Positions 37,004-46,385 are shown, numbered from the stretch's first letter. The stretch: DNA of 55,494 nucleotides from Phormidium sp. FACHB-1136 (GCF_014697375.1 NZ_JACJRS010000034.1:1-55494); one strand, 5' to 3'. The notes: a model not told the origin generated them from the sequence alone. Numbers and translations are program-made.

Positions 37004-37542
37004 AGGACGAACGACTAAAAACAGGGATCTTGGTTCCAGGATAAAGACTGAGTGAATGGCAGCTTAGGGTAGGGATCCGCAGGATAATCCGAACAATGTT
37101 TGCGACAGATAAGGGTTAGATCAGTGGTTTTAAGTACCTAGGTCTTAAAAGTCCCTGTATCTTTGCGGTCAATCCATACAGCAGAGTTGTCTCAACTAAA
37201 GCCTATCGTGAGGAGTTTCTTCCTTGCCTTAAGGTACCCAAAAATGGCTCATGTTGAACGAATTGATAAAAGTATAGAGTAACTAGCCCACGGGGGCGGT
37301 GGGGTTTCCCGGCCCGCCCTACGCCTCTGCCGATGGGGCGAGGGATTGTCTAGAATCTCGCTCATTTTGGAGGGAAACAGGGCGTCTTCTGGGGCCAGAT
37401 GCGATATAGCATGGGAGCAGTTTGGCGGGGGTGCCCTAGGCTCAAGGACGATGTTGTAGCGATGGCGTCCCTGTTCTTCGGCCTAGTTCGCCTGCTGACG
37501 TTCCGCCCGTCTACCTTTTGGCTGTTTACTGCTGCTTAGCCC
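37004..37542. other. Intergenic region between the mosaic gene and pheT (539 bp)
   Basis: This holds the divergent promoter regions of two genes. No gene seen. At 37128-37150 is an imperfect palindrome TTTTAAG-T-ACCTAGGT-C-TTAAAA that could be an operator. A GC-rich stretch at about 37290-37520 has no recognised content. Confidence 0.5.
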
Positions 37543-39189
37543 ATGCCCACGGTAACGTTCCCCCTTTCCTACCTCCAGCGCCTCACCCAAACGCCCCTAG
37601 GCCAGTTGGAGCAGCAAGCTTTTCACTATGGCCTAGAGGCGACCCTACGGGATCAAGACCTGGAGGTGGAGGTGACGGCTGAACGGCCCGACCTCCTGGC
37701 CGCTGAGGGGTTTATTCGGGCCATGAATATTTACAATGGTCAGCCCCGTTCGGTGCCGGAGGGGCTGGCCGATTCGGGCTATCGGGTAACGGTGGATGCC
37801 TCGGTGTTGGGGTTGCGCCCGCACCTAGCGGCCCTGGTGGTGCGTCAGGCCCATCTTCAGGATGGGGGGCTGGAGGTGCTGATGCAGTTTCAGGAGAAGG
37901 TGACCCAAACCTTTGGCCGTCAGCGCAAGAAAATTGCCATCGGCGTCTACGACCTAGATCGCCTAGCAGGCGACCTCACCTACACCACCCAAAATAAGGC
38001 CGATCTGAGCTTTGTGCCCCTGCGGGAAACGGTTCCCTGCACCGCCGCCGATCTGCTAGCCCACCATCCCGCCGGGAAACTCTATGGCCCTGCCCTACCC
38101 GATGGGGATCGGGTGCCCGTGCTGCACGATGCCGAGGGGCAAGTGTTATCGCTGCCGCCGATTATCAACGCGGCGGGGGTTGGGGAGATCTCCGCCACCA
38201 CCCGCAACCTGTTCATCGATGTGACGGGTATTTTGGCGCAAACGGTGCAGGAAACCGCCAATATTTTGGCCCACAACTTTTTAGATACCGGGGCCGAGGT
38301 GCAAACCGTCACCATCCTGACTCCGTTGGGGGCACAGGTTACCCCTAGCCTAGCCCGCCGCCCAGTCCCCTTCTCCGCCCGGTTTTTGAACGAAATTATG
38401 GGATCGGCTATCCCCAAAGCTAAGCTAGGGCAGGTGCTAGCCCGCATGGATTTGGAGGTGAGTGGCACCTATGAGGTGTATGTGCCCACCTACCGCACCG
38501 ATGTGCTGAGCCAGGTGGATCTCGCCGGAGATCTGATGGTCGCCCTGGGTCTCGACAGCTTTCAGGCCGAACCGCTCTCGGTGAAGTTCCACCTGGGGCA
38601 GGCCGATGAACTACGACAGTTTGTGTTTCGGGTGGGGGATGTGTCCCAGCGCCTAGGGCTGATGGAAGTGAAAAGCCACGTCCTCACCGACCCCGACCGA
38701 CTGGCCCTGTTTGCCGACCAGTATTTACAAACCAGCAACGCCAAAAGCCGCACCTACAGTGCCACCCGCACCACCCTCCAGGTGGGTCTCTTGGAGGTGC
38801 TAGCTCGCAACATCAATGCCCCCAAACCGATTAACCTCTACGAAACGGGAGAAATTCTCCACCTCACAACGGCGGGGCAGGGGCAAGAATCCCAGGCGTG
38901 GGGCTTTGCCTGCCTCGATGCCCGATCCTCGTTCTCCACCGCCAAAGCCTACGTCCAAACCCTGCTGCGAGCCCTAGGGGTAGACTATACCCTCACCGAA
39001 GGCCACAGCCCCTACTATCTTGCGGGGCGTTCGGCCCTGGTGCAGGTGGCCGGAGAGACCATCGGCGAATTTGGTGAAGCCCATCCCCGCCTGCTCAATG
39101 CTTTTTCCTTCCCAGAACCCATCGCCATGGGAGAACTCAACCTCAGCCAAATCTATCGCCTGGTCATGACGCTAACTTCAACCGACTAG
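37543..39189 (+). CDS. pheT: Phenylalanyl-tRNA synthetase beta subunit, archaeal/eukaryotic architecture
   Basis: This 548-residue protein is the short PheRS beta of archaea and eukaryotes, not the ~800-residue bacterial PheT. It has the B3/B4 entry TAERPDLLAAEGFIRAMNIY (residues 45-64), IAIGVYDLDRL, and FVPLRETVPCTAADLLAHHP. Then come LSLPPIINAAGVGEISATTR and NLFIDVTGI (about 203-230). The B5 domain has RFLNEIMGSAIPKAKLGQVL and YVPTYRTDVLSQVDLAGDLM. The bacterial N-terminal EMAP-like tRNA-binding domain and the C-terminal anticodon-binding (FDX-ACB) domain are absent. No alpha subunit is nearby. Start ATG 37543. Codon use looks like its neighbours. It could form an alternative PheRS or a paralog with a different role. 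Confidence 0.88.
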   Translation: MPTVTFPLSYLQRLTQTPLGQLEQQAFHYGLEATLRDQDLEVEVTAERPDLLAAEGFIRAMNIYNGQPRSVPEGLADSGYRVTVDASVLGLRPHLAALVVRQAHLQDGGLEVLMQFQEKVTQTFGRQRKKIAIGVYDLDRLAGDLTYTTQNKADLSFVPLRETVPCTAADLLAHHPAGKLYGPALPDGDRVPVLHDAEGQVLSLPPIINAAGVGEISATTRNLFIDVTGILAQTVQETANILAHNFLDTGAEVQTVTILTPLGAQVTPSLARRPVPFSARFLNEIMGSAIPKAKLGQVLARMDLEVSGTYEVYVPTYRTDVLSQVDLAGDLMVALGLDSFQAEPLSVKFHLGQADELRQFVFRVGDVSQRLGLMEVKSHVLTDPDRLALFADQYLQTSNAKSRTYSATRTTLQVGLLEVLARNINAPKPINLYETGEILHLTTAGQGQESQAWGFACLDARSSFSTAKAYVQTLLRALGVDYTLTEGHSPYYLAGRSALVQVAGETIGEFGEAHPRLLNAFSFPEPIAMGELNLSQIYRLVMTLTSTD

Positions 39190-39392
39190 TAGCTGAGCTT
39201 CAAGGCGTTCACGGGCACTTCGTCCCAGGAACTCACGGTGCGAATTTGGGCCACCCAACCCGCCTCGCGCTGGTCGTCACTGAGGTTATCCACAAAGGAC
39301 TGGTGGCAGGCTTGGGCCTGGGCTTCGTCGGTACAGGCAATACAGGAATAGATAATCCCGGAGGGGTCGATTTGCTCGTTAATCCAGATCAT
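39186..39392 (-). CDS. Small hypothetical protein
   Basis: This 68-residue acidic protein (MIWINEQIDPSGIIYSCIAC) overlaps the 3' end of pheT by 4 bases on the opposite strand. It has two neighbouring Cys (Cys16, Cys19) in CIACTDEAQAQAC. A TTG four codons upstream is an alternative start. I do not recognise the family, although small proteins of this kind are common in cyanobacteria. Confidence 0.55.
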   Translation of the reverse strand: MIWINEQIDPSGIIYSCIACTDEAQAQACHQSFVDNLSDDQREAGWVAQIRTVSSWDEVPVNALKLSY

Positions 39393-39479
39393 GGGCAGGG
39401 ACAACCCTTTAGAAACAGAGAGGACAGCGGTTTAACGGTACCACGGTGATCGTCCTACCGCCGAAACCAGGGTTAGGGG

Positions 39480-41240
39480 CTAGGAAGCGGCCATTTGATG
39501 GGTGGCGGCGTTGATGGCGTTCATCACGGTTTGGCGCAGTTCGGCAATGGCCTGGAGTTGGTAGTCATTAAATTCCTGGATTTTAGTCACCCCGGTGTTC
39601 AGGGCATCGAGGGACTGGCGTAGGCCGTTGCTGCTGTCTTGGGCCGGATTCAGCAGTTCTTCGCACACGGCTAATTTACCCCCTAGGGCGGCGAGATCCA
39701 GTTGTCGTTGGCGCAGTTCGGCCTCAAAGGTTTCAATTTCGGTGCGGCGGCTGGCCAAGTCTTGTTCCTGGGCGGCGATGGCCTCCTTCACCTGGCTAAT
39801 GCCTTCTTGGGTCTGCTTCACCTCTGCCTCTAGGGCCTGGGTGGCCGCTACGGTTTGTTGTCGCTGCTCGTCTACCAAATTGAGCAGGGGTTCTAGATCC
39901 ACTGAGTTAACGGGAGCCTCCTCCACTGATAACCCCTGCCGACGCCGCAGCACCGCCTGGTGCTGGCTGAGGACTTCCTCCCGCTCTAGCAGGTTGCGCC
40001 GCTGACCCACCAGGGTCTCGTTTAGCATTTGGTAGCGATCCTGCTCTTCGGCTAGTTCCGTCTCAATTTGGATGCGCTCGAACTCGTTGGCCTGCTCCAT
40101 TTTGGCCTTAATTTCCTCAATGGCCTGTCGTTCTAAGGTCAGCTCCTCTTCCTGATCCGACACGAAACGGGACACCTTCTCCATGTCCTTTTCCAACTCG
40201 CTCACCAGGGATGTCAGATCGCCCAGGGGCATGGCTTCTAGGGTGTCCACATCTACTTTTTTGCTCAGACGTACCTTGTCGCTGGTGTTCAACAGGTCGT
40301 AGAGCTTCTGGTGTAGGTTGCCCTGGGTCTGAAGGGTGTCGGAAAGGCGTTGGATGGATTCTTGCTGCTGTTTGAGGGTGTTTTGCCGAAGTTTGAGATC
40401 CTCTCGCTGGGCGATGAGGGCGGCCTCGGATTGGTGCCAGTCGGCCCAGCGCTGCACCAGATCAATGCGCTGTTGGTCGAGATCTTGCTGCTGGCGTTCG
40501 AGGCTTTGGCGTTGATTCTCCAGGGCTTGACGATAGTCGCTCAGCAGCCCCTGGTGGTAGGTGAGGCCATCGGTGGCGTGGGCAATGGGCTCCCGCAGCG
40601 TCTCCATGGGCATCACCGCTTCGGTCAGACGGTTGAGCACGGCCTGAATTTGATCCACCTGAGCCTGATCCAGCCCCGCCGCCGGAGTGGCCTCCGCCCG
40701 CATTTCCTCTAGGCGGCGCATCTCGCCGTTCAGTTGTGCCCAGGCTCCTTCCAGGTTCTTGTTTTGGCGCTCCAGTTCCTCCTGCTGCTGGGCTAGGCTT
40801 TGGCGCAGGGTTTCAATCTCCTGGCGCTGGGCCTCCACCTTTTCTAAATCGGCCTCCGCCTGCTCAAGCTGTTCCTGGCGGGCCTCAATTTCCATCTCCC
40901 GCCGATTCAGTTCCTGGCTTTGGAAGGTGAGGGACTGCTTCCACTGCTCGATCTCCTCCTCCTGGGTCTTCGATTTCTTGCTGAGGTTGGAGAAGTTTTG
41001 CAGGATATTCGTGAGGGTGCGTCCGGCTTCGTAGTGGCGCTGCACTTGGCGACTGCCGCTCACCTCTACCATCACCAAGGCTCCCGCGTTGTAGGAGGCA
41101 TCATCGGGGGCCACCAGGGTTTCGTCCCCAGTTACTGCGCTCCAGCTGTACTCGTTGCGCTGGCAGGCTAGCAGCTTAAACTCGGGCTTGCCGCTACCGA
41201 TAAATCCGGCCTTTTTCTGGACTTCTGCTAAGTACAGCAC
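39480..41240 (-). CDS. hmpF: Pilus motility/taxis protein HmpF
   Basis: This 586-residue protein has a distinct N-terminal globular domain (residues 1-70, LYLAEVQKKAGFIGSG and KLLACQRNEYSWSAV). It is followed by very long coiled coils (about 85-570; WKQSLTFQSQELNRREMEIE). This layout and N-terminal sequence match HmpF, required for type IV pilus motility and hormogonium phototaxis in filamentous cyanobacteria. HmpF is thought to localise to cell poles near the pilus machinery. Start is GTG 41240 with GAGGA upstream. No other motility gene is adjacent in this window. Confidence 0.85.
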   Translation of the reverse strand: MLYLAEVQKKAGFIGSGKPEFKLLACQRNEYSWSAVTGDETLVAPDDASYNAGALVMVEVSGSRQVQRHYEAGRTLTNILQNFSNLSKKSKTQEEEIEQWKQSLTFQSQELNRREMEIEARQEQLEQAEADLEKVEAQRQEIETLRQSLAQQQEELERQNKNLEGAWAQLNGEMRRLEEMRAEATPAAGLDQAQVDQIQAVLNRLTEAVMPMETLREPIAHATDGLTYHQGLLSDYRQALENQRQSLERQQQDLDQQRIDLVQRWADWHQSEAALIAQREDLKLRQNTLKQQQESIQRLSDTLQTQGNLHQKLYDLLNTSDKVRLSKKVDVDTLEAMPLGDLTSLVSELEKDMEKVSRFVSDQEEELTLERQAIEEIKAKMEQANEFERIQIETELAEEQDRYQMLNETLVGQRRNLLEREEVLSQHQAVLRRRQGLSVEEAPVNSVDLEPLLNLVDEQRQQTVAATQALEAEVKQTQEGISQVKEAIAAQEQDLASRRTEIETFEAELRQRQLDLAALGGKLAVCEELLNPAQDSSNGLRQSLDALNTGVTKIQEFNDYQLQAIAELRQTVMNAINAATHQMAAS

Positions 41241-41649
41241 GCTGGTTGATCCTCGTTACTTTAAACGTGACGGTAAACGCGACAGAGTGAACATTTAAGC
41301 TGGGGGAGGAGACAAGGCCATGGGGTTAGGGGTGGAGAAGGGGGGATTGCCGTTGAGACGGGCTTGGGGGGCACCTGCCGTGATACCAAGGACAACCACT
41401 CGTCGCAGATCGCGAGGTGATCGCGAGGTGGATACTATCCAGCGGTTAGGGAATACCCTGGGCACCCAACTCAGACACTATCGTACAGAGTGGATGCATA
41501 AGACGGATCTTAACGAATTTTGGCCAGAGCAACTGTAAGTCATCGTAACGAAACCGTGGGTTTTATGCCCTTGAGATCTGGGACGGATGGGGGTGAGGCG
41601 ACCTCCGGGGAGAGTCTGGCCTGCTCAAACAGATCAGTACACGCCGGGT

Positions 41650-42010
41650 CGAGCGGGCGCTAGCGGGAGAACTCAACCACCACGTCCATCCCCCGCGACC
41701 GCAACGGTGACGTCGATCCCATCCTGGTGCCGAAGCATCAGCGCCGTCTGTCGGGGCTCGACGAGAAGATTCTGGCGCTTTCCCAGCCCAGCAAACCGTA
41801 GGGGCGGGGTCTCCTCGCCCACTGATACCGGGGACATTTAATATGACAGGCTTTCCCCAGGCCATTGAAGCCGCCTATCCCGACACCCCGGTGCCGTTGT
41901 GCATCGTCCATCTGGTTCGCAACGGTCTGCGCTATGTGTCCTAGAAAGACCGCAAAGTGGTCGTCGCTGACCTCAAGCCCATCTACCAAGCCGCATTGCC
42001 AATCGATGGA
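41650..42010 (+). pseudogene. IS256-family transposase remnant, interrupted by a MITE copy
   Basis: The plus strand reads RALAGELNHH, then RDRNGDVDPILVPKHQRRLS and GLDEKILAL. A repeat element interrupts at about 41780-41843. Then TGFPQAIEAAYPDTPVPLCI, HLVRNGLRYVS, an in-frame TAG (41942-41944, replacing the usual Trp), and KDRKVVVADLKPIYQAAL follow. These are successive IS256 (Mutator-type) segments with the middle third deleted. No complete ends seen. The remainder of the 895-bp gap between hmpF and cysK (41241-41649 and 42011-42134) shows nothing recognisable. Confidence 0.8.
41779..41843 (+). repeat. MITE-like palindromic element, copy 3 (truncated, inside the IS256 remnant)
   Basis: TCCCAGCCCAGCAAACCGTA, then GGGGTCTCCTCGCCCACTGA and TACCGGGG, corresponds to the reverse complement of copy 2, ending early with ACATTTAATATG. 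The junction with the transposase lies just after the codons for KILAL. Confidence 0.8.
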
Positions 42011-42134
42011 CAAGACCGATCAAAATTGGAAGGCCGAGAGATTGGTATTGAACAGGTCGCAGATTTACGATGGCGTATGGATCGTAGCTAGGATCGCTGT
42101 CTCGCCATATGCAGAAGAGCGAGGTCTGGATTCG

Positions 42135-43127
42135 TTAGATGGTGGGCAGCAGATCGTCGCTCCAGAGACCCTTTTCCTCTAGCCAGGGGCGGCTGTAGAT
42201 GCGGGACTGGTAGCGGGATCCGCCATCGCAGAGGACGGTGACGATGCGATGGCCAGGGCCGAGGCGTTGGGCCAGTTGGACGGCGGCGGCGACGTTAATG
42301 CCAACGGAACCGCCCATGAATAGGCCGTCTTTGTACAGCATTTGGTAGAGCACCGTCAGGGCTTCGGGGTCGCTGACTTGGATGGCGTCGTCGATGGGTA
42401 CGTTTTCCATGTTGGCGGTGATGCGACTGTTGCCAATGCCCTCGGTGATGGAGTTGCCCTGGATGTTGACTTCCCCGGTTTTGATGAAGCTATAGAGGCC
42501 GCTGCCCATGGGGTCGGCCACGACGCAGTGCAGGTTGGGGTTCTTCTCTTTCAGAAATAGGGCGGTTCCGGCGTAGGTGCCCCCGGTGCCCGTGGCCGCC
42601 ACCCAGGCATCCACGGTGCCCTCGGTTTGCTGCCAAATTTCCGGGCCAGTGGTGGCGTAGTGGGCTTGGCGGTTGGCCAGGTTATCGAACTGGTTGGCCC
42701 AGATGGCGTTGTCCAGTTCCTCGGCGAGGCGACCGGACAGTTTGACGTAGTTGTTGGGGTCGCGGTAGGGCACGGCGGGCACGGTGCGAACTTCGGCCCC
42801 CAGGGTACGCAGCAGGTCAATTTTTTCCTGGGATTGGGTGTCGGGGATGACGATCAAGCAGCGGTAGCCCTTGGCATTACAGATGTGGGCCAAACCGATA
42901 CCCGTGTTGCCTGCGGTGCCTTCTACCACGGTGCCACCGGGTTTGAGCAGCCCTTTTTTCTCGGCGTCTTCGATGATGTAAAGCGCGGCCCGATCCTTCA
43001 CCGAACCGCCCGGATTGAGGAATTCCGCTTTGCCCAAAATCTCGCAGCCCGTGGCCTCACTGACGCTATTGAGGCGGATGAGCGGGGTGTTTCCAATCGT
43101 ATCGACAAAGCCGCGTTTGATGTCCAT
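42135..43127 (-). CDS. cysK: Cysteine synthase (O-acetylserine sulfhydrylase)
   Basis: This 330-residue PLP enzyme makes cysteine from O-acetylserine and sulfide. The PLP Lys44 is in NPGGSVKDRAA. Further marks are VEGTAGNTGIGLAHI (the substrate-binding TSGNT loop read here as TAGNT) and GTGGTYAGTALFL (phosphate cup). Near the end are GGSVGINVAAAVQLA and VLCDGGSRYQSRIYS. The TAGNT variant differs from classical CysK (TSGNT) and fits the CBS-like/CysK-like subfamily found in cyanobacteria. Start is ATG 43127; a TTG at 43148 is less likely. Divergent from the HAD gene. Confidence 0.92.
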   Translation of the reverse strand: MDIKRGFVDTIGNTPLIRLNSVSEATGCEILGKAEFLNPGGSVKDRAALYIIEDAEKKGLLKPGGTVVEGTAGNTGIGLAHICNAKGYRCLIVIPDTQSQEKIDLLRTLGAEVRTVPAVPYRDPNNYVKLSGRLAEELDNAIWANQFDNLANRQAHYATTGPEIWQQTEGTVDAWVAATGTGGTYAGTALFLKEKNPNLHCVVADPMGSGLYSFIKTGEVNIQGNSITEGIGNSRITANMENVPIDDAIQVSDPEALTVLYQMLYKDGLFMGGSVGINVAAAVQLAQRLGPGHRIVTVLCDGGSRYQSRIYSRPWLEEKGLWSDDLLPTI

Positions 43128-43309
43128 TCCAGTGGTCGCCGTTGACAACAGAGCCCTACCCCAGCCCTAGGTTTCAGACCCCAGGTGTCAGCCCTAGATC
43201 GGCGGGTAGGTTGCCTTTTCATCCTACGGTGAAATGGACGGCTTCTCGGCTAAAATCAGGGTGCTTTTGCCCGTCCGTTCAGCATTTCCCTGAGTCGTCT
43301 CCTGCCCCC

Positions 43310-44074
43310 ATGACCCTTCCCGCTGCGCTCATTTTTGATGTGGATGGCACCCTAGCCGAAACCGAGCGCGATGGCCATCGGGTCGCCTTCAACCGCGCCT
43401 TTGCGGAAATGGGCTTGCCCTGGCAGTGGTCAGTGGGCCTCTATGGCCAATTGCTGCGAGTGGCGGGGGGCAAGGAGCGGATTCGTTACTACATTGAGCG
43501 CTACCAGCCCAAGGATCGACCCCAGGGCGATCCTACGGACTTGATCACCGCCCTACATCAAGCTAAAGGACGGCATTTTAAGGATCTGCTAACGGCCAAC
43601 GTCATCCCCCTGCGGCCCGGTGTGCGGCGATTGCTATACGAAGCCCGCCAGCAAAACGTGCGCCTTGCCATTGCCACCACCAGCGCCAAGGATTCGGTGC
43701 TGCCCCTGCTGGAACAACTCCTAGGGCCAGAGTCCCCCGGCTGGTTTGAGATGATTGCCGCTGGGGATATGGTGACCACTAAAAAGCCTGCCCCCGACAT
43801 CTATCACCTGGTGGTCGAAGCGATGGATTTGCCCCGTGAACACTGCCTGGTTTTGGAGGACAGCCAGCAGGGTGTCCTCGCTGCCGTGGCGGCGGGGTTG
43901 CCAACGGTGGTCACCATCAACGACTACACCCGCAACCAGCCCATGCCGGGGGCCAGCTTGGTCATTAGCCATCTGGGCGAACCCAGCCAACCCTTTGAAG
44001 TCCTCTGGGGCGAGGCCAAAGATGCCTATTATTTTTCCCTGGAGTTGGCGCAATCCTTGCTGGCAGCGAGTTGA
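43310..44074 (+). CDS. HAD-superfamily phosphatase, CbbY-like
   Basis: This 254-residue hydrolase has motif I DVDGTLAETE (Asp10, Asp12), a helical cap (about 20-90), motif II IATTSAKDSV, motif III Lys in TTKKPAPDIY, and motif IV LEDSQQGVLAA. The cap and KPAPDIY resemble CbbY-type pentulose-phosphate phosphatases, which remove inhibitory sugar phosphates of Rubisco. The substrate is not shown by the sequence. Start ATG 43310 is chosen because it begins the conserved part; the frame extends 56 codons upstream as junk. Confidence 0.85.
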   Translation: MTLPAALIFDVDGTLAETERDGHRVAFNRAFAEMGLPWQWSVGLYGQLLRVAGGKERIRYYIERYQPKDRPQGDPTDLITALHQAKGRHFKDLLTANVIPLRPGVRRLLYEARQQNVRLAIATTSAKDSVLPLLEQLLGPESPGWFEMIAAGDMVTTKKPAPDIYHLVVEAMDLPREHCLVLEDSQQGVLAAVAAGLPTVVTINDYTRNQPMPGASLVISHLGEPSQPFEVLWGEAKDAYYFSLELAQSLLAAS

Positions 44075-44161
44075 GAAGATCGTTAAAACCGTTGTTCTGG
44101 GCTAATTTCCGATGCTAAAATCCGCTGTCTGGCGGGCGGCGGGGAGGTTGTGGGCAAGGGC

Positions 44162-44184
44162 AGGTGCGCTGTACTGCGCCTTTT
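44162..44184 (+). terminator. Possible terminator after the HAD gene
   Basis: AGGTGCGC-TGTACT-GCGCCTTTT forms a stem with one bulged T, followed by a T-run. It overlaps the stop end of the convergent TrkA-type gene. Plausible but modest. Confidence 0.4.
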
Positions 44185-44185
44185 C

Positions 44186-44890
44186 CTACATGGGCAGATG
44201 CTCCAGACCCTTGTTGCTACCAATCACCACCATCAAGCCGCCCGCCTTTAGTCGGGTTACGGGGCTGGGGTTGATTTCAAACTTATCGGGCTGCTGGTCT
44301 TGACTGACGGCTAACACAGTCAGTTCGTAGCGGTTGCGCAGGTCGAGGTCAATGATGGTTTTTTGGTCAAAGGACTTGGGCACAATCACTTCGGCAATGC
44401 TGTGGTCAGGGTCGATCTCAAAGCGATCCAAAATTCCCGGCGTAGTCAGGGAGCGAGCCAGTTCGCACCCCATTTCATGCTCTGGGAAGACCACATGATC
44501 GGCCCCCACCCGATCCAGCAACTTGCCGTGAATTTCCGACGAAGCCTTGGCCACTACGTTTTTTACCCCGGCCTCCTTGAGGTTTAGGGTAGTAATAATG
44601 CTCTCCTCCACGTAGTTACCGATGGCCACAATCACCGTATCGAACTCGGTGATGCCCGACTCCTTCAGTGCCGTGGGCTGGGTCGTATCCAACTGCACGG
44701 CATGGGCAGCGATTTGATCGGTGAGGGCCTGGCTGACGCGGCGTTCGTCCTCATCGGCAGCCAACACCTCATAGCCCAGACTATTGAGGGTGGTGCAAAC
44801 GGCCCGTCCAAAGCGCCCCAGCCCGATCACCGCAAACTGGCGGGTAGGGGAACGCATTTTGCGCAAAAAGGTCAACGATGTCAGATTCAC
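44186..44890 (-). CDS. TrkA/KtrA-type K+ uptake regulatory subunit
   Basis: This 234-residue RCK protein has an N-terminal NAD(H)/ATP-binding domain (FAVIGLGRFGRAVCTTLNSL, Rossmann GxGxxG) and a C-terminal TrkA_C domain (about 150-225; FEIDPDHSIAEVIVP). It gates K+ uptake by a KtrB/TrkH-type membrane subunit that is not in this window. The start is uncertain: GTG 44890 gives the N-terminus MNLTSLTFL typical of cyanobacterial homologs, whereas ATG 44857 is 11 codons shorter. Potassium uptake fits salt tolerance, as does the N-ATPase. Confidence 0.88.
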   Translation of the reverse strand: MNLTSLTFLRKMRSPTRQFAVIGLGRFGRAVCTTLNSLGYEVLAADEDERRVSQALTDQIAAHAVQLDTTQPTALKESGITEFDTVIVAIGNYVEESIITTLNLKEAGVKNVVAKASSEIHGKLLDRVGADHVVFPEHEMGCELARSLTTPGILDRFEIDPDHSIAEVIVPKSFDQKTIIDLDLRNRYELTVLAVSQDQQPDKFEINPSPVTRLKAGGLMVVIGSNKGLEHLPM

Positions 44891-45046
44891 AGACCGATTT
44901 CCCAACGGAGGACAATAACAACGCGGAACGCTGATCCATTCAATCCTATTATTGCCTGCCAAGAATAGCGCCACCCAATAGAATTTCTTTAGCGGGGGGA
45001 AGTCTTTTTTGCTAGGCTAGCTTAACGACTTTTAAAGGATAGGACT

Positions 45047-46204
45047 ATGCAACTTGGTCGCGGCAAAACCGTTCGCAGAGCCTACGGCATTGACGAAATC
45101 GCCCTCGTGCCCGGCCCTAGAACCCTAGATCCCTCCCTGGCGGATACACGCTGGCAAATCGGCGGCATGGAGCGGGAAATTCCCATTATTGCCAGCGCCA
45201 TGGATGGGGTTGTGGATGTGGCCATGGCCATTCATCTCTCGAAACTAGGAGCCCTTGGGGTGCTCAACCTAGAAGGCATTCAAACCCGCTATGCCGACCC
45301 CAACCCCATCCTCGACAAGATTGCCTCGGTGGGCAAAGACGAGTTTGTGGGGTTGATGCAGCACCTCTATGCCGAGCCCATCAAGCCCGAACTCATCACC
45401 CAGCGCATTCAGGAAATCAAAGCCGGGGGAGGCATCGCCGCCGTCAGCGTTACCCCCGCTGGGGCGGCTCGCTTTGGCCCAACCATTGCCGCTGCCGGGG
45501 CCGATCTGGTCTTTGTGCAGGCCACCGTGGTGTCCACCGCCCACCTCTCCCCCGAATCCATTGCGCCCTTGGATTTAGCGAATTTTTGTCAGACCATGCC
45601 CATGCCTGTGATTTTGGGCAACTGTGTCACCTATGAAGTAGCCCTCAACCTGATGAAGGCCGGAGCCGCTGGCGTCCTAGTGGGCATTGGCCCCGGTGCC
45701 GCCTGTACGTCCCGTGGGGTGTTGGGCGTTGGTGTACCCCAAGCTACCGCCGTCTCCGACTGCGCCGCCGCCCGCGATGCCTACTTCCAGGAAACCGGAC
45801 GCTACGTCACCATCATTGCCGATGGTGGCCTAGTCACCGGGGGCGACATCTGTAAGTGCATTGCCTGCGGTGCCGATGGGGTGATGATTGGTTCTCCCTT
45901 TGCCCGTGCTGCCGAAGCCCCAGGCCGAGGCTTCCACTGGGGCATGGCCACCCCTAGCCCCGTGCTGCCCCGTGGCACCCGCATTCGGGTAGGTACCACC
46001 GGAACCCTAGAGCAAATTCTGCGCGGCCCCGCCCAACTCGATGACGGTACCCACAATTTCCTAGGAGCCCTGCAAACCAGCATGAGCACCCTGGGCGCGA
46101 AGGATCTCAAGGAAATGCAGCAGGTTGAAGTGGTGATCGCCCCCTCCCTGCTGACGGAGGGCAAAGTCTACCAAAAAGCCCAGCAGCTTGGCATGGGGAA
46201 ATAA
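45047..46204 (+). CDS. guaB3: GuaB3-family IMP dehydrogenase-like protein
   Basis: This 385-residue TIM-barrel protein belongs to the IMPDH/GMPR family but lacks the CBS regulatory domains (normal IMPDH ~490 residues). The active-site loop reads GIGPGAACTSRGVLG, with the nucleophilic Cys in AACTSR. IIASAMDGVVDVAMA and IIADGGLVTGGDICKCI are other barrel landmarks. Cyanobacterial GuaB3 has been reported to act as an unusual IMP dehydrogenase for GMP synthesis. Start ATG 45047 has AAAGGAT 9-14 bases upstream. The guaB3-Yfr1-trxA arrangement downstream is a known cyanobacterial synteny. Confidence 0.93.
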   Translation: MQLGRGKTVRRAYGIDEIALVPGPRTLDPSLADTRWQIGGMEREIPIIASAMDGVVDVAMAIHLSKLGALGVLNLEGIQTRYADPNPILDKIASVGKDEFVGLMQHLYAEPIKPELITQRIQEIKAGGGIAAVSVTPAGAARFGPTIAAAGADLVFVQATVVSTAHLSPESIAPLDLANFCQTMPMPVILGNCVTYEVALNLMKAGAAGVLVGIGPGAACTSRGVLGVGVPQATAVSDCAAARDAYFQETGRYVTIIADGGLVTGGDICKCIACGADGVMIGSPFARAAEAPGRGFHWGMATPSPVLPRGTRIRVGTTGTLEQILRGPAQLDDGTHNFLGALQTSMSTLGAKDLKEMQQVEVVIAPSLLTEGKVYQKAQQLGMGK

Positions 46205-46385
46205 CTCTTAACCCCAGATCCTTAGCCTTAAGCCTGAAGCCTCAGGTCTGATAAGTTGCCCCCGGTTTGGGCGCGTAAGGAGCCCAAACCCCTACAGGCG
46301 AATGGGTTAGATTTAGACGTAGCGCATTACCCCACTTTCCGAAATCCCCCGCTTTACAGAGTGGCAGATTTCGGATTGTCCACGG

